Of a stretch of 64,000 bases of DNA, positions 1 through 16,869 are shown in pieces. Position numbers and translations under genes: made by a program. The stretch is taken from contig NC_087382.1 in NCBI RefSeq assembly GCF_963675165.1, positions 1,736,001 to 1,800,000 on the forward strand, in the 5' to 3' direction. Each line of letters starts with the position of its first letter. The first letter of the stretch is position 1. This DNA comes from Halichondria panicea (lineage: Eukaryota > Porifera > Demospongiae > Suberitida > Halichondriidae). The notes under the pieces are model-generated. The model searched no databases. It worked only from the letters and a program-made list of their open reading frames with translations, and was not told the DNA's origin.

Positions 1-1197
1 ACGAGTGTATCCGGAGTCGACAAAGCACAACGGCTTTTGAATACCATAACTGATCGTGTAAAAACTGATCCCCTTGCTTACAATGGCTTTGTTGATATAA
101 TCAAAAAGGAAGGCATATGGACATCTTGTTATTTAGATGAGTTTCAGAAAGCCTATGAGGAGCCTAGCAGTGAAGTACTGTTGGGAAATTGTTGCTCACA
201 TGCTGTTGTGGCAGAGAAGTTAGAGTTGCCATCATCATACTTTCAGGTACGACAACAACATCACGGCTTGACTATATATCTATATATGGAACTTCAGTCA
301 AAGTATATAATGTGTACAAAATTCTGAAATTGCAATGTCAGCGTGTTTGCAGCAATGTTTAACTATAGTCCAGCACGTGATGTTATCGTACCTCCTTTGG
401 CGTAGTCATCTAAAATGCCGGTCAGTGTGTACCGTATACTGTAAATAAGGCCCCCTTCTCTCCCATAATTATAAAAGCACCATATAAATTTATCTGTTGT
501 TCATACGCTATAATTATAGCCTTAAAAACATAATTATTAAAATCAGCGCTTTATAATCAGAAGAAATTTATTTTCCTGGATCCACCCTTCAGGCATTTGG
601 GATTTGTGCCATACCTTTCTAGCTTGTTCGCAGGCATGCATAGCTAATTGTGTATAATCGGAAATAAATGATTGTTTCATAATTATCATGCAGGCAAGTT
701 TCCCAATAGACGAGCTCCCAGAAACCAATCAAATTATGGATATTCAGCATGACAGTTACCATGGCGAAATCTCTGGAAAAGAAGCTGAATTCAGGCTAAA
801 AGCATTCAAAACTCGAAGCTATCTTACATGCTACAGTGTAAGTCACGAGCAATATCTACTGTCCGTATACCAACCAGTACTAAGAGGGAACGAAATAAAA
901 CATGAGATGAGAAACTTTGTGATAACTTTCAAGCACGATGACAAGAAAATCTATCGGATAACCGACAGAGAATTTAACAGCCTCGAAGAAATGCTTGAAA
1001 CCTATGAGAGGGAGAGTCTACACCATTCTCTCCCAAACATTGGAAGAATGGTATCTGAGGAAGAATATCTTCAATTGAGGCAACAGCAACGGCAAGGCCA
1101 TTCTCTCCTAAACATTGTATCTGAGGAAGAATATCTTCAATTGAGGCAACAGCAACAGCAACAGCAACAAGATTGTCCAAAATGCCTAATTTTATGA
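1..1197 (+). CDS. DEATH-like plus SH2-like adaptor, 5' end outside window
   Basis: Two exons are visible: 1-246, open from the window edge with donor gtacga, and 694-1197, with acceptor cag, joined in phase 0 and ending in TGA. The first exon gives a helical segment (AQRLLNTITDRVKTDP, then FVDIIKKEG) resembling CARD/DEATH-fold domains. The second starts an SH2-like fold (SYHGEISGKEAE, later FVITFKHDDKKIYRIT and LEEMLETY). The position of the SH2 FLVRES motif reads YLTCYS, so the phosphotyrosine-binding arginine is Cys. The C-terminus has a duplicated VSEEEYLQLRQQQ segment ending in polyglutamine. The likely role is a cytoplasmic adaptor; the specific function is unknown. Family assignment is by motif shape only, and the N-terminus is missing. 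Confidence 0.6.
1024..1171 (+). repeat. Coding tandem duplication and CAG/CAA repeat
   Basis: A segment encoding HSL(P/L)NI..VSEEEYLQLRQQQ occurs twice in a row, the second copy three codons shorter. It is followed by CAACAG repeats encoding seven to eight glutamines. It lies at the C-terminus of the SH2-like protein and is probably length-variable. Confidence 0.75.
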
Positions 1198-1261
1198 ACT
1201 AAATGACAGATGCATGAGCTTGAGTATTTTTTATTGACATGTACGTTTTACTGTGTGTATT

Positions 1262-1572
1262 ACCGTATAGCGGGTATATTTCGAGGGTATAAATTTTCGC
1301 GGATGGACCTCTACAAAGGATTTCGCGGATTTTATTTTTGTGGTCTGAGTTCCAGCCTTTTGGCGCATGCGCACATCAACATGCAGCGCTGTACCTCCAC
1401 ACCGTTAGCCTCGAATCCAGGCCTAGCTTCTTTCAGCCTTTTCCCCTTTTTATCGATAGGTGTGGTCAATAATACTGAACACGCCTACATTTTAATAAGA
1501 TATAAATTTTCGTACGTATAAATTTTCGCGGTACAGGCTCAATCCGCGAACATTTATACCCGCTATACGGTA
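1262..1572. mobile_element. Inverted-repeat element (MITE), family 1
   Basis: The ends are inverted copies of each other: accgtatagcgggtatattt at the left and its complement (cccgctatacggt) at the right. Internal near-palindromic arms contain gagggtataaattttcgcgg. There is no coding capacity. Related copies lie at 18558-18766, 19845-20050 and 42672-42881, with a partial one at 2961-3107. A tagcctcgaatccaggcct motif of another repeat family sits inside it. Confidence 0.8.
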
Positions 1573-1944
1573 TATATCCACTGGTTGCAAATGCTAGATA
1601 TTACAGAACGATCTTTGCCTTAATTGTCTCTTCATTATAGACTTGGCAAAGAATCGTTTATAATTATTTATTCATGACCACCTGGTGGAACGATCATTGC
1701 CAATTATGTATACCAGTATAATTATTATGTCCTAGTACATGTACTAAGTTTTGTTTCAACAATAATCACATGTTGTCTTAACAATGATAGAATTAACATT
1801 ACGTGTGCAAAAATCCACTCTGCAAAGCATCACCTACTCATTAAATAAAATACAGTATATGCCACTGCACACAGAACAAAATGTACACAATAAGCACATA
1901 CATAGAACAATTCCGTGACAAATAGTATGATTTAAGAGTTCAAA

Positions 1945-1950
1945 TTTATT
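1945..1950 (-). terminator. Poly(A) signal AATAAA of G3BP
   Basis: AATAAA on the minus strand, 58 bp past the G3BP stop codon, is at a normal distance for a cleavage/polyadenylation signal. The call rests on position and hexamer only. Confidence 0.5.
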
Positions 1951-2007
1951 ATTACGTTCATCTATCGAGTTCCATTTCACCAAATATCTCGATCGACAAT
2001 TCTCCAC

Positions 2008-5000
2008 CTAACGTTTTGGAGGTTTTCCCCCGCCTCCACCTCCGCCTCCTCCTCTGGGCTTATTTCCCCCGGGGCCACCGCCAAAACCACCCCCTCTATT
2101 CCGATCTCGATCACCTGACCCACCACGCCCACCCCCACGAGATGATCGCTTCTCCTCGATATTCAATTGCTTTCCACGAATCTCAAGTGAATTTTTGTGG
2201 TTGGCCATCAAATCCGTCACCGTTTTTGGATTAGTGAAAACAATAAAAGCGAAATTTTTCGGATTTACTCGAATGTCTCCAACTGGTCCAAATTGATCGA
2301 ACAGCTGTCGAAGCTCCGCCTCTGTTGTATTTGCTGGTAGGCCCCCCACGAAGAGTTGACAGCTGTCCGGGATGTCACGCATGAGGGGCTTCTTGTCCTT
2401 GAGGGCAGAGGTCAAAGGTTGTGTCTGGGGTCGATTGTTATCCGTCCGTCTCGGCCGAGGGTCTCTCTGTGGGAGGGATTGAGACGTGGAGATAGCCTGT
2501 GTGTGTGTGGTGTGGGGCAGGTGATGTGTGTGTGTGTGGGCAGGTGTGTGGGGAGATACATGTGTACTATAATGAACTTGGGTCTTATACGTGTAGTACA
2601 GTGAATAATACACACAAAACAATTAAATGTTGACAACTAAAAGTAATATTGAACTGACCGTACTGTTGAGTGGTCTATTGGACGACTGATTCTGAGCCAA
2701 TCGACTCGCCCAAGTGGAGGCTACAAAGGAAAAGACGATAAACACAGTCCGCTAGCTACAGAATGAATATTATTTTTCAGTGAAATTAACCTACATGTAT
2801 AGTGGTGGCCCTGGGGCAGACCAACAGTGGCTGTGATAAAGAGGTGGCCTGCTAACACAGGTCCAAACACATGCTATTATCACTATACGGTAGTATAGAG
2901 GATGGCCTGCTAACACGTACGTACTTGTTCAAATTAACTAGGCTAAAATTTTATTATTACTCCGTATAGCGAGATATTTTGAGGGTAAAAAATAACCATG
3001 TACCACGAACATAAACGACAAATATCCAAAATGCTGCAAAAAAGGCTGCTATTTTGCGAAATCCTAGTTTTCTAACGGTCTTTCTGCAAACGTTTATACC
3101 TTATTATAATTATGGTAGACTGTATAAAACAAACCTTTGTTGTCTTGTTCAGGTACTTCTGCCGAGAGGAACGTCTCCTCGTCTTGTCTGACCTCCACTG
3201 GCTCTGTTGCACTCGGGAACTCTTGTGGTGGTTGAGTGGGCGTATCCACACCATTCACAGTTGCCACCTCCCCCAGCGAATCTGTGTGGGTGTGTGTGGG
3301 TGTGTAACCACATTCCATACAACAGTGTGAGCACGACAAAACACACACAAAATGGCTACCCACACCCACCATATTGGTCCCAGGCTCCTGTTCCCACCTC
3401 CTGCGGTGGCTCTTCGGTTACGATGACAGAATTGCCGACCTCAGCAGTTACGCCATCGTAAGTCTCACCGCCCACACCACCAGCATCACCACCCGCCCCA
3501 ACACTCGGAGGAAACTCACAGCTTTCCGTCGGCTCTGTGTGAAGAGTGTTCTCGGGATTCTCTGTGGAGGCAACAAATAGACGCATGACGAACCTATTAT
3601 ATACTCTAATTAGAGCCCACCTGGAGTTTCATTGGTCTCGCTCTCGCTGACAAGGTCGTCGTCTTGGTAACGGAAAATGTCGTTGTGAACGTAGAAGCTT
3701 TTTTCTTTTTGCTGAGCCAGCACAAACGTCTGCACAAAAGCTCTCATCGGATGACCCTTGATGGACAGCTCTCCCGTCACCTGTCAGGTTACCATAGCAA
3801 CACGGCAGTTATATAGTGACACAGTACATGCAATTGTACAGTACGAACTAAAGTTACAAGAGCACAACAATCCAGTGTTTTATTGAATATACAGACACAA
3901 GCACGAGGGCGAACAGCCATGAAATACGAGGACTCATGCTATCATAGTGAAAGCACCGCGGGTGCTGATGCCTCGGTGGAGATGCCAAAGCTATATAATA
4001 TAAGCTACTAATAGCTTTTATACTGATGAACATTTTTGCAATAATTATTTTGCTGCATGCAAACTCAAAGAGTGGGTAATGATCCACCATGATTGTTGTT
4101 AAAAACGATCGATGCCAAAAGTTCAAGTCTAAAATTAATGGCTGCCATCAGCAGAGCCTTGCAGCTCTCTTCTCACTCTTGCAGCTACCCAATAGCTAGC
4201 GTTCTAGTGCAGAGCTAAGTACTAAGTGGAGTAGTAACACTCGGTAAATAAGTAGGGCTACGTGCTCTTCTGAAAAGGCTGCAATGGCATTCCAAGTAAG
4301 CAAAACTAGGCATAACTCGAGAACGAAGCATTATTTTGCAAATCCACGATATAAATCCAAGTAAAATGACTAGAAGCCTATAGAAACTCTTACTTGCACT
4401 TGATTCATCCTTGAGCAGCTGTAGCAGTCTACACACACACACAGACACACAAACACACTACCGTATACCTCACTTGCGCATGCACACCGAGGCATAATTA
4501 TCACGACGACTCTCTTACCAAATAATGGCTCGAGGCCACACGTGTAATAAACTTTGACCCTTGTCACGTTGATAAGGTAATATAAAAATTAATACAGTAG
4601 CCATTATTTTACCTGTACAACGATTCCGTTCTGTAGCGTGGAGTGGGCGTCAACCTGCTTGATCTTAGCATGCACCTGCTGTAGGTCCAGCGAGATGATC
4701 TTTTCATGAATGTCCTGTATAAATGGACGAGGGACACACAATTATATAGGGACATAATATACAGAGATCAGGTTAGCTAGGGCTTTGTTTCTGTAAGACG
4801 AAGGACATATACGCAATAATTATATACATGAAGAGACGGTTATTGTAGAGCAGGTATATATTTCGAGAGTATAAACTACATAACTTTTTCCGGGACAAAA
4901 TGAACAACATTCCCTATTGATAAAGGGTTACAAAGGTCAAACCACACCCACACTTTGTCCGATGACAGGTTCCTCGCTCCCAATATCTGAACCGCCATGT

Positions 5001-5421
5001 ACAAATGAGGAGTGCGCTATATAGAACCGATGCATTTCTGATGGGTCCTTGTGCATCTGTGTATAGTACTGGCGGACAAAAGCCTGACCAATCAGAGCGG
5101 GATCTGAGGGGGGTGGGTTATATAGTGACAAGCAATATTCGTAAATATACATAAGTACGTAAAATTATGTAGAAGGTGATTTATACAATAGTAATTCTGA
5201 AAGGGCCGAAAAAAAACTAAAAATGACTAATTAAGATCTCAAGTTGTTGATAGTTTCCTGACAGTGACGTACGAACTATTCATATGCGCACAAGCGTAAA
5301 TGCCCAGGACAAACATGGGTCGAGGTAGGTTTACACATACTGACAAGCAAATATACGTGTACGTACATACATTGTGATGGGAGTGAAACGTACAAACTAA
5401 CTTACCAGGAAAGGCATCCAT
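2008..5421 (-). CDS. G3BP: G3BP/Rasputin, stress-granule RNA-binding protein
   Basis: Eight coding exons: 5406-5421, 4952-5103, 4613-4714, 3621-3780, 3370-3561, 3135-3281, 2659-2720 and 2008-2496. They sum to 1320 nt (439 aa) with all phases consistent. Residues 1 to about 145 form an NTF2-like dimer domain (IGQAFVRQYYTQMHKDP, VTGELSIKGHPMRAFVQTFV). An acidic/proline region follows, then an RRM near residues 322-393 (CQLFVGGLPANTTEAELRQL, FAFIVF) and a Gly/Arg-rich tail. This NTF2-acidic-RRM-RGG order is diagnostic of G3BP, which nucleates stress granules and binds mRNA in the cytoplasm. The first coding exon is only 16 nt (MDAFP), chosen because its phase joins exon 2 exactly. Confidence 0.93.
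2961..3107. mobile_element. Partial family-1 inverted-repeat element in G3BP intron
   Basis: The left end tccgtatagcgagatatttt and the right end cgtttatacc match the family-1 termini with substitutions. It lies in a G3BP intron and appears degraded. Confidence 0.5.
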
Positions 5422-5429
5422 TATGAGCA

Positions 5430-6080
5430 TTAATCAGTAGATCTGTGAGTGTGGGGGCGTGTGCGTGTGTGTGGAGGGTCAATCATGATCTCTACTCGTA
5501 CGTACATACATACACGTATAATTATGTTAATTATATTTATAGCGCTATGAATCTAAAATTACACACACCCGAGACTATTTTAAACTATTGAACAAATATA
5601 TTAGAAGTTTAATACATGACAGAGAGGAAACAAGTACATACGTACTCGACATCACAATGTAGAGCACGATATTTGCAGATAATATTGGCCCTTAGCGTGT
5701 AAATAACTTCTTCTAGCAACCTACACACAAGCGATCACAGCACACACGCTAGCTCACTAGTAGGGCGGGCCTCTTACCTGATACAGTGTAGCTAGTATAC
5801 GGACTGGAGGGGCCTCGCGAAGGCTGGACAACGAAGATATCTTAGTACAGAGCGGCCATTTTACCTAGCTCCATGTGACAGGGATACCTCATGTTCGCGC
5901 ATGCGCAGTATAAAATTGGAGGGTTTGCTAACAGATTATTTGCTAAAATGAACAAGTTAATTTTTATATAATTATAATGAATGCAGTACTGGATATAATT
6001 ATTATAATAGATTGCTTAGACACTACAATAAAAAAAAGTGCAGGAAAATTGAATGTTTGATCATGAGAGTTCAGGGTACA
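5430..6080. other. Gap between G3BP start and receptor A 3' end
   Basis: No ORF with family features is visible here. It should hold the G3BP 5' UTR and promoter. On the minus strand AAAATGGCCGC near 5847-5857 resembles a YY1-type initiator motif and could mark the G3BP transcription start. This is an inference from one motif. Confidence 0.35.
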
Positions 6081-6084
6081 GTAC

Positions 6085-9869
<3,785 letters not shown>

Positions 9870-10051
9870 ACTGCGCTGAAGGTCGAGTAGAACTATCCAA
9901 GACACGAACGAACGCACAAAGGTAGCTAGCTAGCTAGCTTGTTGGGATCATATCCGGGAATGAGTAGGGAAATTCCTTCACAGGATAAAACCACAACCAG
10001 CAATATCAGCCCCGCCCCTAGCTAGCTCAGGAAGTGTATTTGCTTCCTTCT

Positions 10052-12300
10052 TGCATAACCAAGGGTATGCTAATGGTGATGAAACAGAGGAGCTATTGAT
10101 AACTTCTGGTGGTAGAGAATTCCAGTTTGGTATTACGTCCAGAAAAAAGGAATGTTTGTGGGATGAGGTTCCCTAGCTCTCTTGATTTTGCCCCCGAGCT
10201 ATTAGGTCTGGCCCCCAGACTAGGTTGTGTGCAGGATGACGGGGAGAAGGGGATGGGTGGGGTGAGAAGATAGTGAGAGGAATACAGGATTTGTTGTTGA
10301 TGATTTTGAAGCATGCTTTAAGTTTTTGGATATTCCTGCGGTCTTTAAGTGATTTGAAGTGGAGTTTATTAAGTAGAGAGATATGTCAGATTTCCATTCT
10401 TCAGTTATGATTTTGCAGACATGCAAAATTAATGATTGGCCAGTTTCTTGGCGAGTGTTGATTGATGGGGGTCCTATAATGATGCGGCGCAGTATTCAAG
10501 TTTAGGTAGCACAGCTCCTGTAAATTGTATGCTTTGATTCTGTGATGCGTCTTTTAATTTCCTGTGGAGCAATCCCAATTGTTGTTTGGATGTCCTCACA
10601 AGTGTTGGTAATGTGCTGAGACCAGGACAGATTCTTACTTGAAACAGGGGATTTGCTGGTTTGAAATTGAGAGGGTGAGTGGGGGATCACATTCATATAG
10701 ACCTTGTGATGGAAACATGGGTTTTTGTTGTTGGTTTAGAAGGAGACCATTGTATACGTATATACATGTATAGAGTGCAGTTGTGGACTGCGCTAATGTC
10801 TTGCTGGAGCTGAGTGAGGTTGTTATCTGAAATTATGTGCTGTGTATAAAGGAGGATGTCATCAGCATATAGTATTAGCTTGGTTCCGGGGCAGAACTTT
10901 AATTCATTCAGCGAGTCCGTGAAAATAATGAACAGTATAGGGGTCCCAGAATATAGAACCTTGAGGGACTCCAGACGTTGCACAACACGATGTTGAGGAT
11001 GCACCTTTCAGGACGACTCTCTAACTTCTGTTTGATAGGTAGTCTGAGAGCCAAACTAGCAGTGGACCCGAGATACCAAGTTTTGAGAGTGATTTAATGA
11101 TCTGATTGTGGGGACAGAGTCAAATGCTTTACGAAGATCGAAGAACTGCTCCTACTAATTGTCTGTTTTTTGATAGTGTAATTGGTGCCAGTCATTTGTG
11201 AAAGTAAGTAGTGCATCCAAAGTTGAAAAACCTGACCTAAAACCAAATTGGTTGTTATAATTGCATGGAGAGAAGTTTGTTTGATGTTATAGATATTTGA
11301 TTGTGAACAATTGTCTTGAGAACCTTTGATACTATAAGGACAGCAATGAAATTGGTCTATAGTTAGAAACATCAGATTTATCTCCATGTAGCTTTGTGGA
11401 TTGGGGTTACATTTGAGACGTTCAAGGCCGAAGGGACTTTTCCTTGTGCACAGTGTAGACCGTTGGGGTGCTATGGAGCTGGCAGTGTTCCTTAACATAA
11501 TGCTAGAGATTCCATCTGGTCCGGAAGCAGTGTTTTGTTTGTAGTGTAGTAGTAGTTCTTCTACCTTCGAAACAGAGCAGTCTATATGGATAGAAGGGGG
11601 ATTGCTTGAGTGGTTGGTGATGGGATAGGCAACGGCTGTGAGGGTTTAGAGAAACAAGATGCAAGATTTGCCTTCTCGATATAATAGGTTTTCGGCTGAG
11701 TGGTTTTTGTGAGTTATCTGGGGTGCATGGAATCCTCTGATGGTTTGGTGACAGTTTTTGATATGCCTTTGGGAGTGGATGTTTTTGGCGAGATTTGAGA
11801 AAAAGTCTTTTTTGGACGATCGAAGGGCACTGGTCAAGTTGTTTCTGCATTTATTGTATTTGGACCACGATTGGAGAGTGTCTAAGCCTTTTGCTCTCCT
11901 GTAAAGACGGGCTTTCAATTTTATGATAGATTTTGTTCTATACGGCAGCTTATTTTTGGAGGGAGATCGTTTTGCAATATAAGCTTGGATATAGTTGCCA
12001 TGAATACATTGAACCATGCAGGTAGACCAAAAGAGGTCAACATCGATATCTGAGAGAGAGCTTGTGAGGATATTCCTACCAAAATTTCCTGCAAGGAGCT
12101 TTAGCACTTTTGGCGGGGGGGGGGTGGGCTGGTGTCCAATGAGACGAATATGATGTTGTGCATGTGCATGTCTCAGCCACATTAAGCAGTGGGCCGACTT
12201 TACAGGACAGAAGTTTTGGATTGTCAGTGAGATAGATATGGTCAATAATAGACGAAGATGAGCTAGGTTGTTGATCTGGTTGGTGACGAAATAATTCCGG
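10052..12300 (-). mobile_element. Degenerate 5'-truncated non-LTR retrotransposon (LINE)
   Basis: Minus-strand fragments in several frames carry typical LINE features. There is an RT palm motif YADDILLY near 10855, an upstream SGPDGI block near 11520, and a linker rich in basic residues (KARLYRRAKGL; SSKKDFFSNLAKN) near 11790-11920. Frameshifts and stops are frequent, so it is dead. It sits exactly between sequences that are adjacent in unit 2 (cgcttccttc and ctgtggcta), so it inserted after or between the duplications, within the shared promoter of the divergent pair. Confidence 0.85.
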
Positions 12301-12414
12301 CTGTGGCTAGCATTCTTTGTTGCATGTTTTGTGCACAACAGCTGTCACAGCTATAGCTTGGCAGAGAGAGAAAGAGTGGACTACTATACTAAGGTATGTA
12401 CTGACTTCCCTAAC

Positions 12415-12484
12415 ATGAACAAGACAACGCTCTGTGCCTGTGTGCTAGCCTGCACGATGACATTACTCCTGGGGCAAACACAAG
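12415..12484 (+). pseudogene. Orphan signal-peptide exon (copy of receptor C exon 1)
   Basis: The exon encodes [15 protein letters not shown] followed by TLLLGQTQG and a gtgcga donor. It is the same as receptor C exon 1 at 16870-16942 except for one missing Val codon and small changes. No downstream receptor exons follow on this strand before the duplication junction at about 13.9 kb, so this copy lost its gene body. It is probably a remnant, unless it splices into receptor C exon 2 as an alternative first exon, which its phase (1) would allow. Confidence 0.8.
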
Positions 12485-12880
12485 GTGCGATATGAATAAA
12501 AACGGTTGTATAAAATATTAAAATAACTATTAAGCCATTGATCGACTAGCTATAATTATAGCAGAGGGGACAATTCAGTAATCCCTTTGTGCTTTTTATT
12601 AGTCATTGATACTTTATAAACAAAATCATTTGGTCAAGGATGAATTCACTTGTCATCAAATAAGCACACAACGTTCTCAAAATGTACGGATATAAATTTT
12701 TAGTTATAGTGCCCTACATAATTATTGGTAGCGCATCCATTTAAGTTTAAGTATCATTATATACTTAGTTGTTGAGGGCACCTAACAAAACTACTTTTAT
12801 TGTTATGACGTATGAGTGTACCTATAATTATTATGGTAAATGGTAACTTTAAATTCCCTGATCCACCACTGGAAAGAAGA

Positions 12881-13060
12881 GTATGCCCTCTCAATCTAAG
12901 AAGCACAAAAAATATACAGATTGAAAGACCAATTTGCTGGACAAATGCATATATGTGAACTCTTTTTTCCAAAAGCAATATCTATATGGAATGAACTACC
13001 ACTGGAGCTGCAGGAAAGTACATCGATTTTGTCATTTAAGAGAAATGTATACTCTGTCAC
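12881..13060 (+). mobile_element. LINE C-terminal fragment
   Basis: The plus-strand frame reads HICELFFPKAISIWNELPLE followed by LSFKRN. The pattern FFP-x(5)-WN-x-LP is typical of the C-terminal end of non-LTR retrotransposon ORF2 proteins. It is absent at the corresponding place in unit 2, so it inserted after duplication or was lost there. Only about 60 codons are left. Confidence 0.6.
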
Positions 13061-13204
13061 TTGCATTAGTATAATATTAGTCTTATTTGTACACGCTATT
13101 GTAAGTACTATAATACAGGGCACACATTAGGTTAGCATAATAATTATGCTACTATAGCGTATCCATGCATTTTGCAGAATTATTATAATAAAAATTGTAG
13201 TACA

Positions 13205-13262
13205 GTATAGAACCTCGATTATCCGGCCCTCCATTATCCGGAACCTTGATTATCCGTATAGA
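13205..13262. repeat. cctcgattatccgg repeat fragment
   Basis: Three tandem-like copies of (t/c)gattatccgg occur. The motif resembles the terminal repeats of pogo/Tigger-type DNA transposons (established knowledge, by motif only). No transposase is nearby. Confidence 0.4.
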
Positions 13263-13982
13263 GTCTCAAATTTAATATTAATTTTACACCATGTGTTTCG
13301 GTGCTGTGACAGAAAGAAACGTTAATTTGAAAAAGCCTCATTCAAATGCGTCATTCTTATGTAGAAACACATGCAAGTTGATGGTCAAATAGGTGATCGA
13401 GCGTCTCAAATAAAGAAAGAGGTGTAACGAGAAGTAGTGCTGGACCAAACTGTGAAAGATCGTGCCCCACCCCCAACTAGTTGGAGCATGCAAGACTATA
13501 CCAACCCACAATCTTGTTTTTGAACTTTTTGTTACTTCAGTGCACATGCTCTTCCAACCTTACTCTTCCCTATTTTTCACAAAATGTTTTTTGCACAATG
13601 CACTGGGCCAGGTACTTGTAATTTGGGCCACTTCTTTTGAAAGGCTTGTGTATGTAGGACTAATTCACTGGTGCAAATTCACTCCAATTTGTTTCGTTTT
13701 TCATTTGTTATTAAGCGTATAATTGTACGTCTTTGAATGTTGAACAAATCATAGTATAGTAGGTCGGTCTCTACATTATTTTTGCGTTTGGTATATATAT
13801 GAAGCGTGAGCGACATTTTAATCTGTCAATTCAGTATAAAAATTTAATGTACTGATAACAGCTTGTGTTTCAGATATAGCCTCTACACAGGGTCTCCTTT
13901 TTCTTTTTTATCACAATAGATAAAATACTGTATTAATCGTTCAATGACAGTAGTAATTGGAGGAATAAAGAAAAAAATGTGT

Positions 13983-14070
13983 ACGGGTAAGCTACCTACC
14001 TCTAATTATACTGTAATGCATGGTACACACAAAGAGAGAGACTACTATAATATCGGTACAAGCAAAAAGA
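13983..14070. other. Duplication-junction filler, third copy of receptor intron 1
   Basis: About 85 bp (gtaagctacctacct through gagagagactactataat) match both 9676-9745 and 16380-16445, which flank the first exon of the minus-strand receptors. Here the segment lies directly between the end of unit 1 and the start of unit 2, where no exon 1 is present. Confidence 0.8.
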
Positions 14071-14076
14071 TTAATA

Positions 14077-16587
<2,511 letters not shown>

Positions 16588-16869
16588 ACTGCGCTGAAGG
16601 TCGAGTAGAACTAGAACGAACACACAAAGCTAGCTAGCTAGCTTGTTGGGGAATGAGTAGGGAAATTCCTTCACAGCCACAACCATCAATATCAGCCCCG
16701 CCCCCTAGGCTAGCTCAGGAAGTGTATTCGCTTCCTTCTGTGGCTAATTGTACAGCATTCTTTGTTCTGTCCACAAAAGCTTGTCACAGCTAGCTAGCTT
16801 GGCAGCGCAGAGAGAGAGAGAAAGAGAGTGGACTACTAACTATACCTAAGGTATACTGACTTCGCTAAC
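16588..16869. promoter_or_regulatory. Shared divergent promoter of receptors B and C
   Basis: Only 282 bp separate the oppositely oriented start codons of receptor B and receptor C, so this must contain both 5' UTRs and promoters. The same segment exists between 9870 and 12414 in unit 1, where the LINE interrupts it. Repeated gctagctagctagctt and a GAGA tract (about 16811-16827) are visible. No TATA box was identified. Confidence 0.7.
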
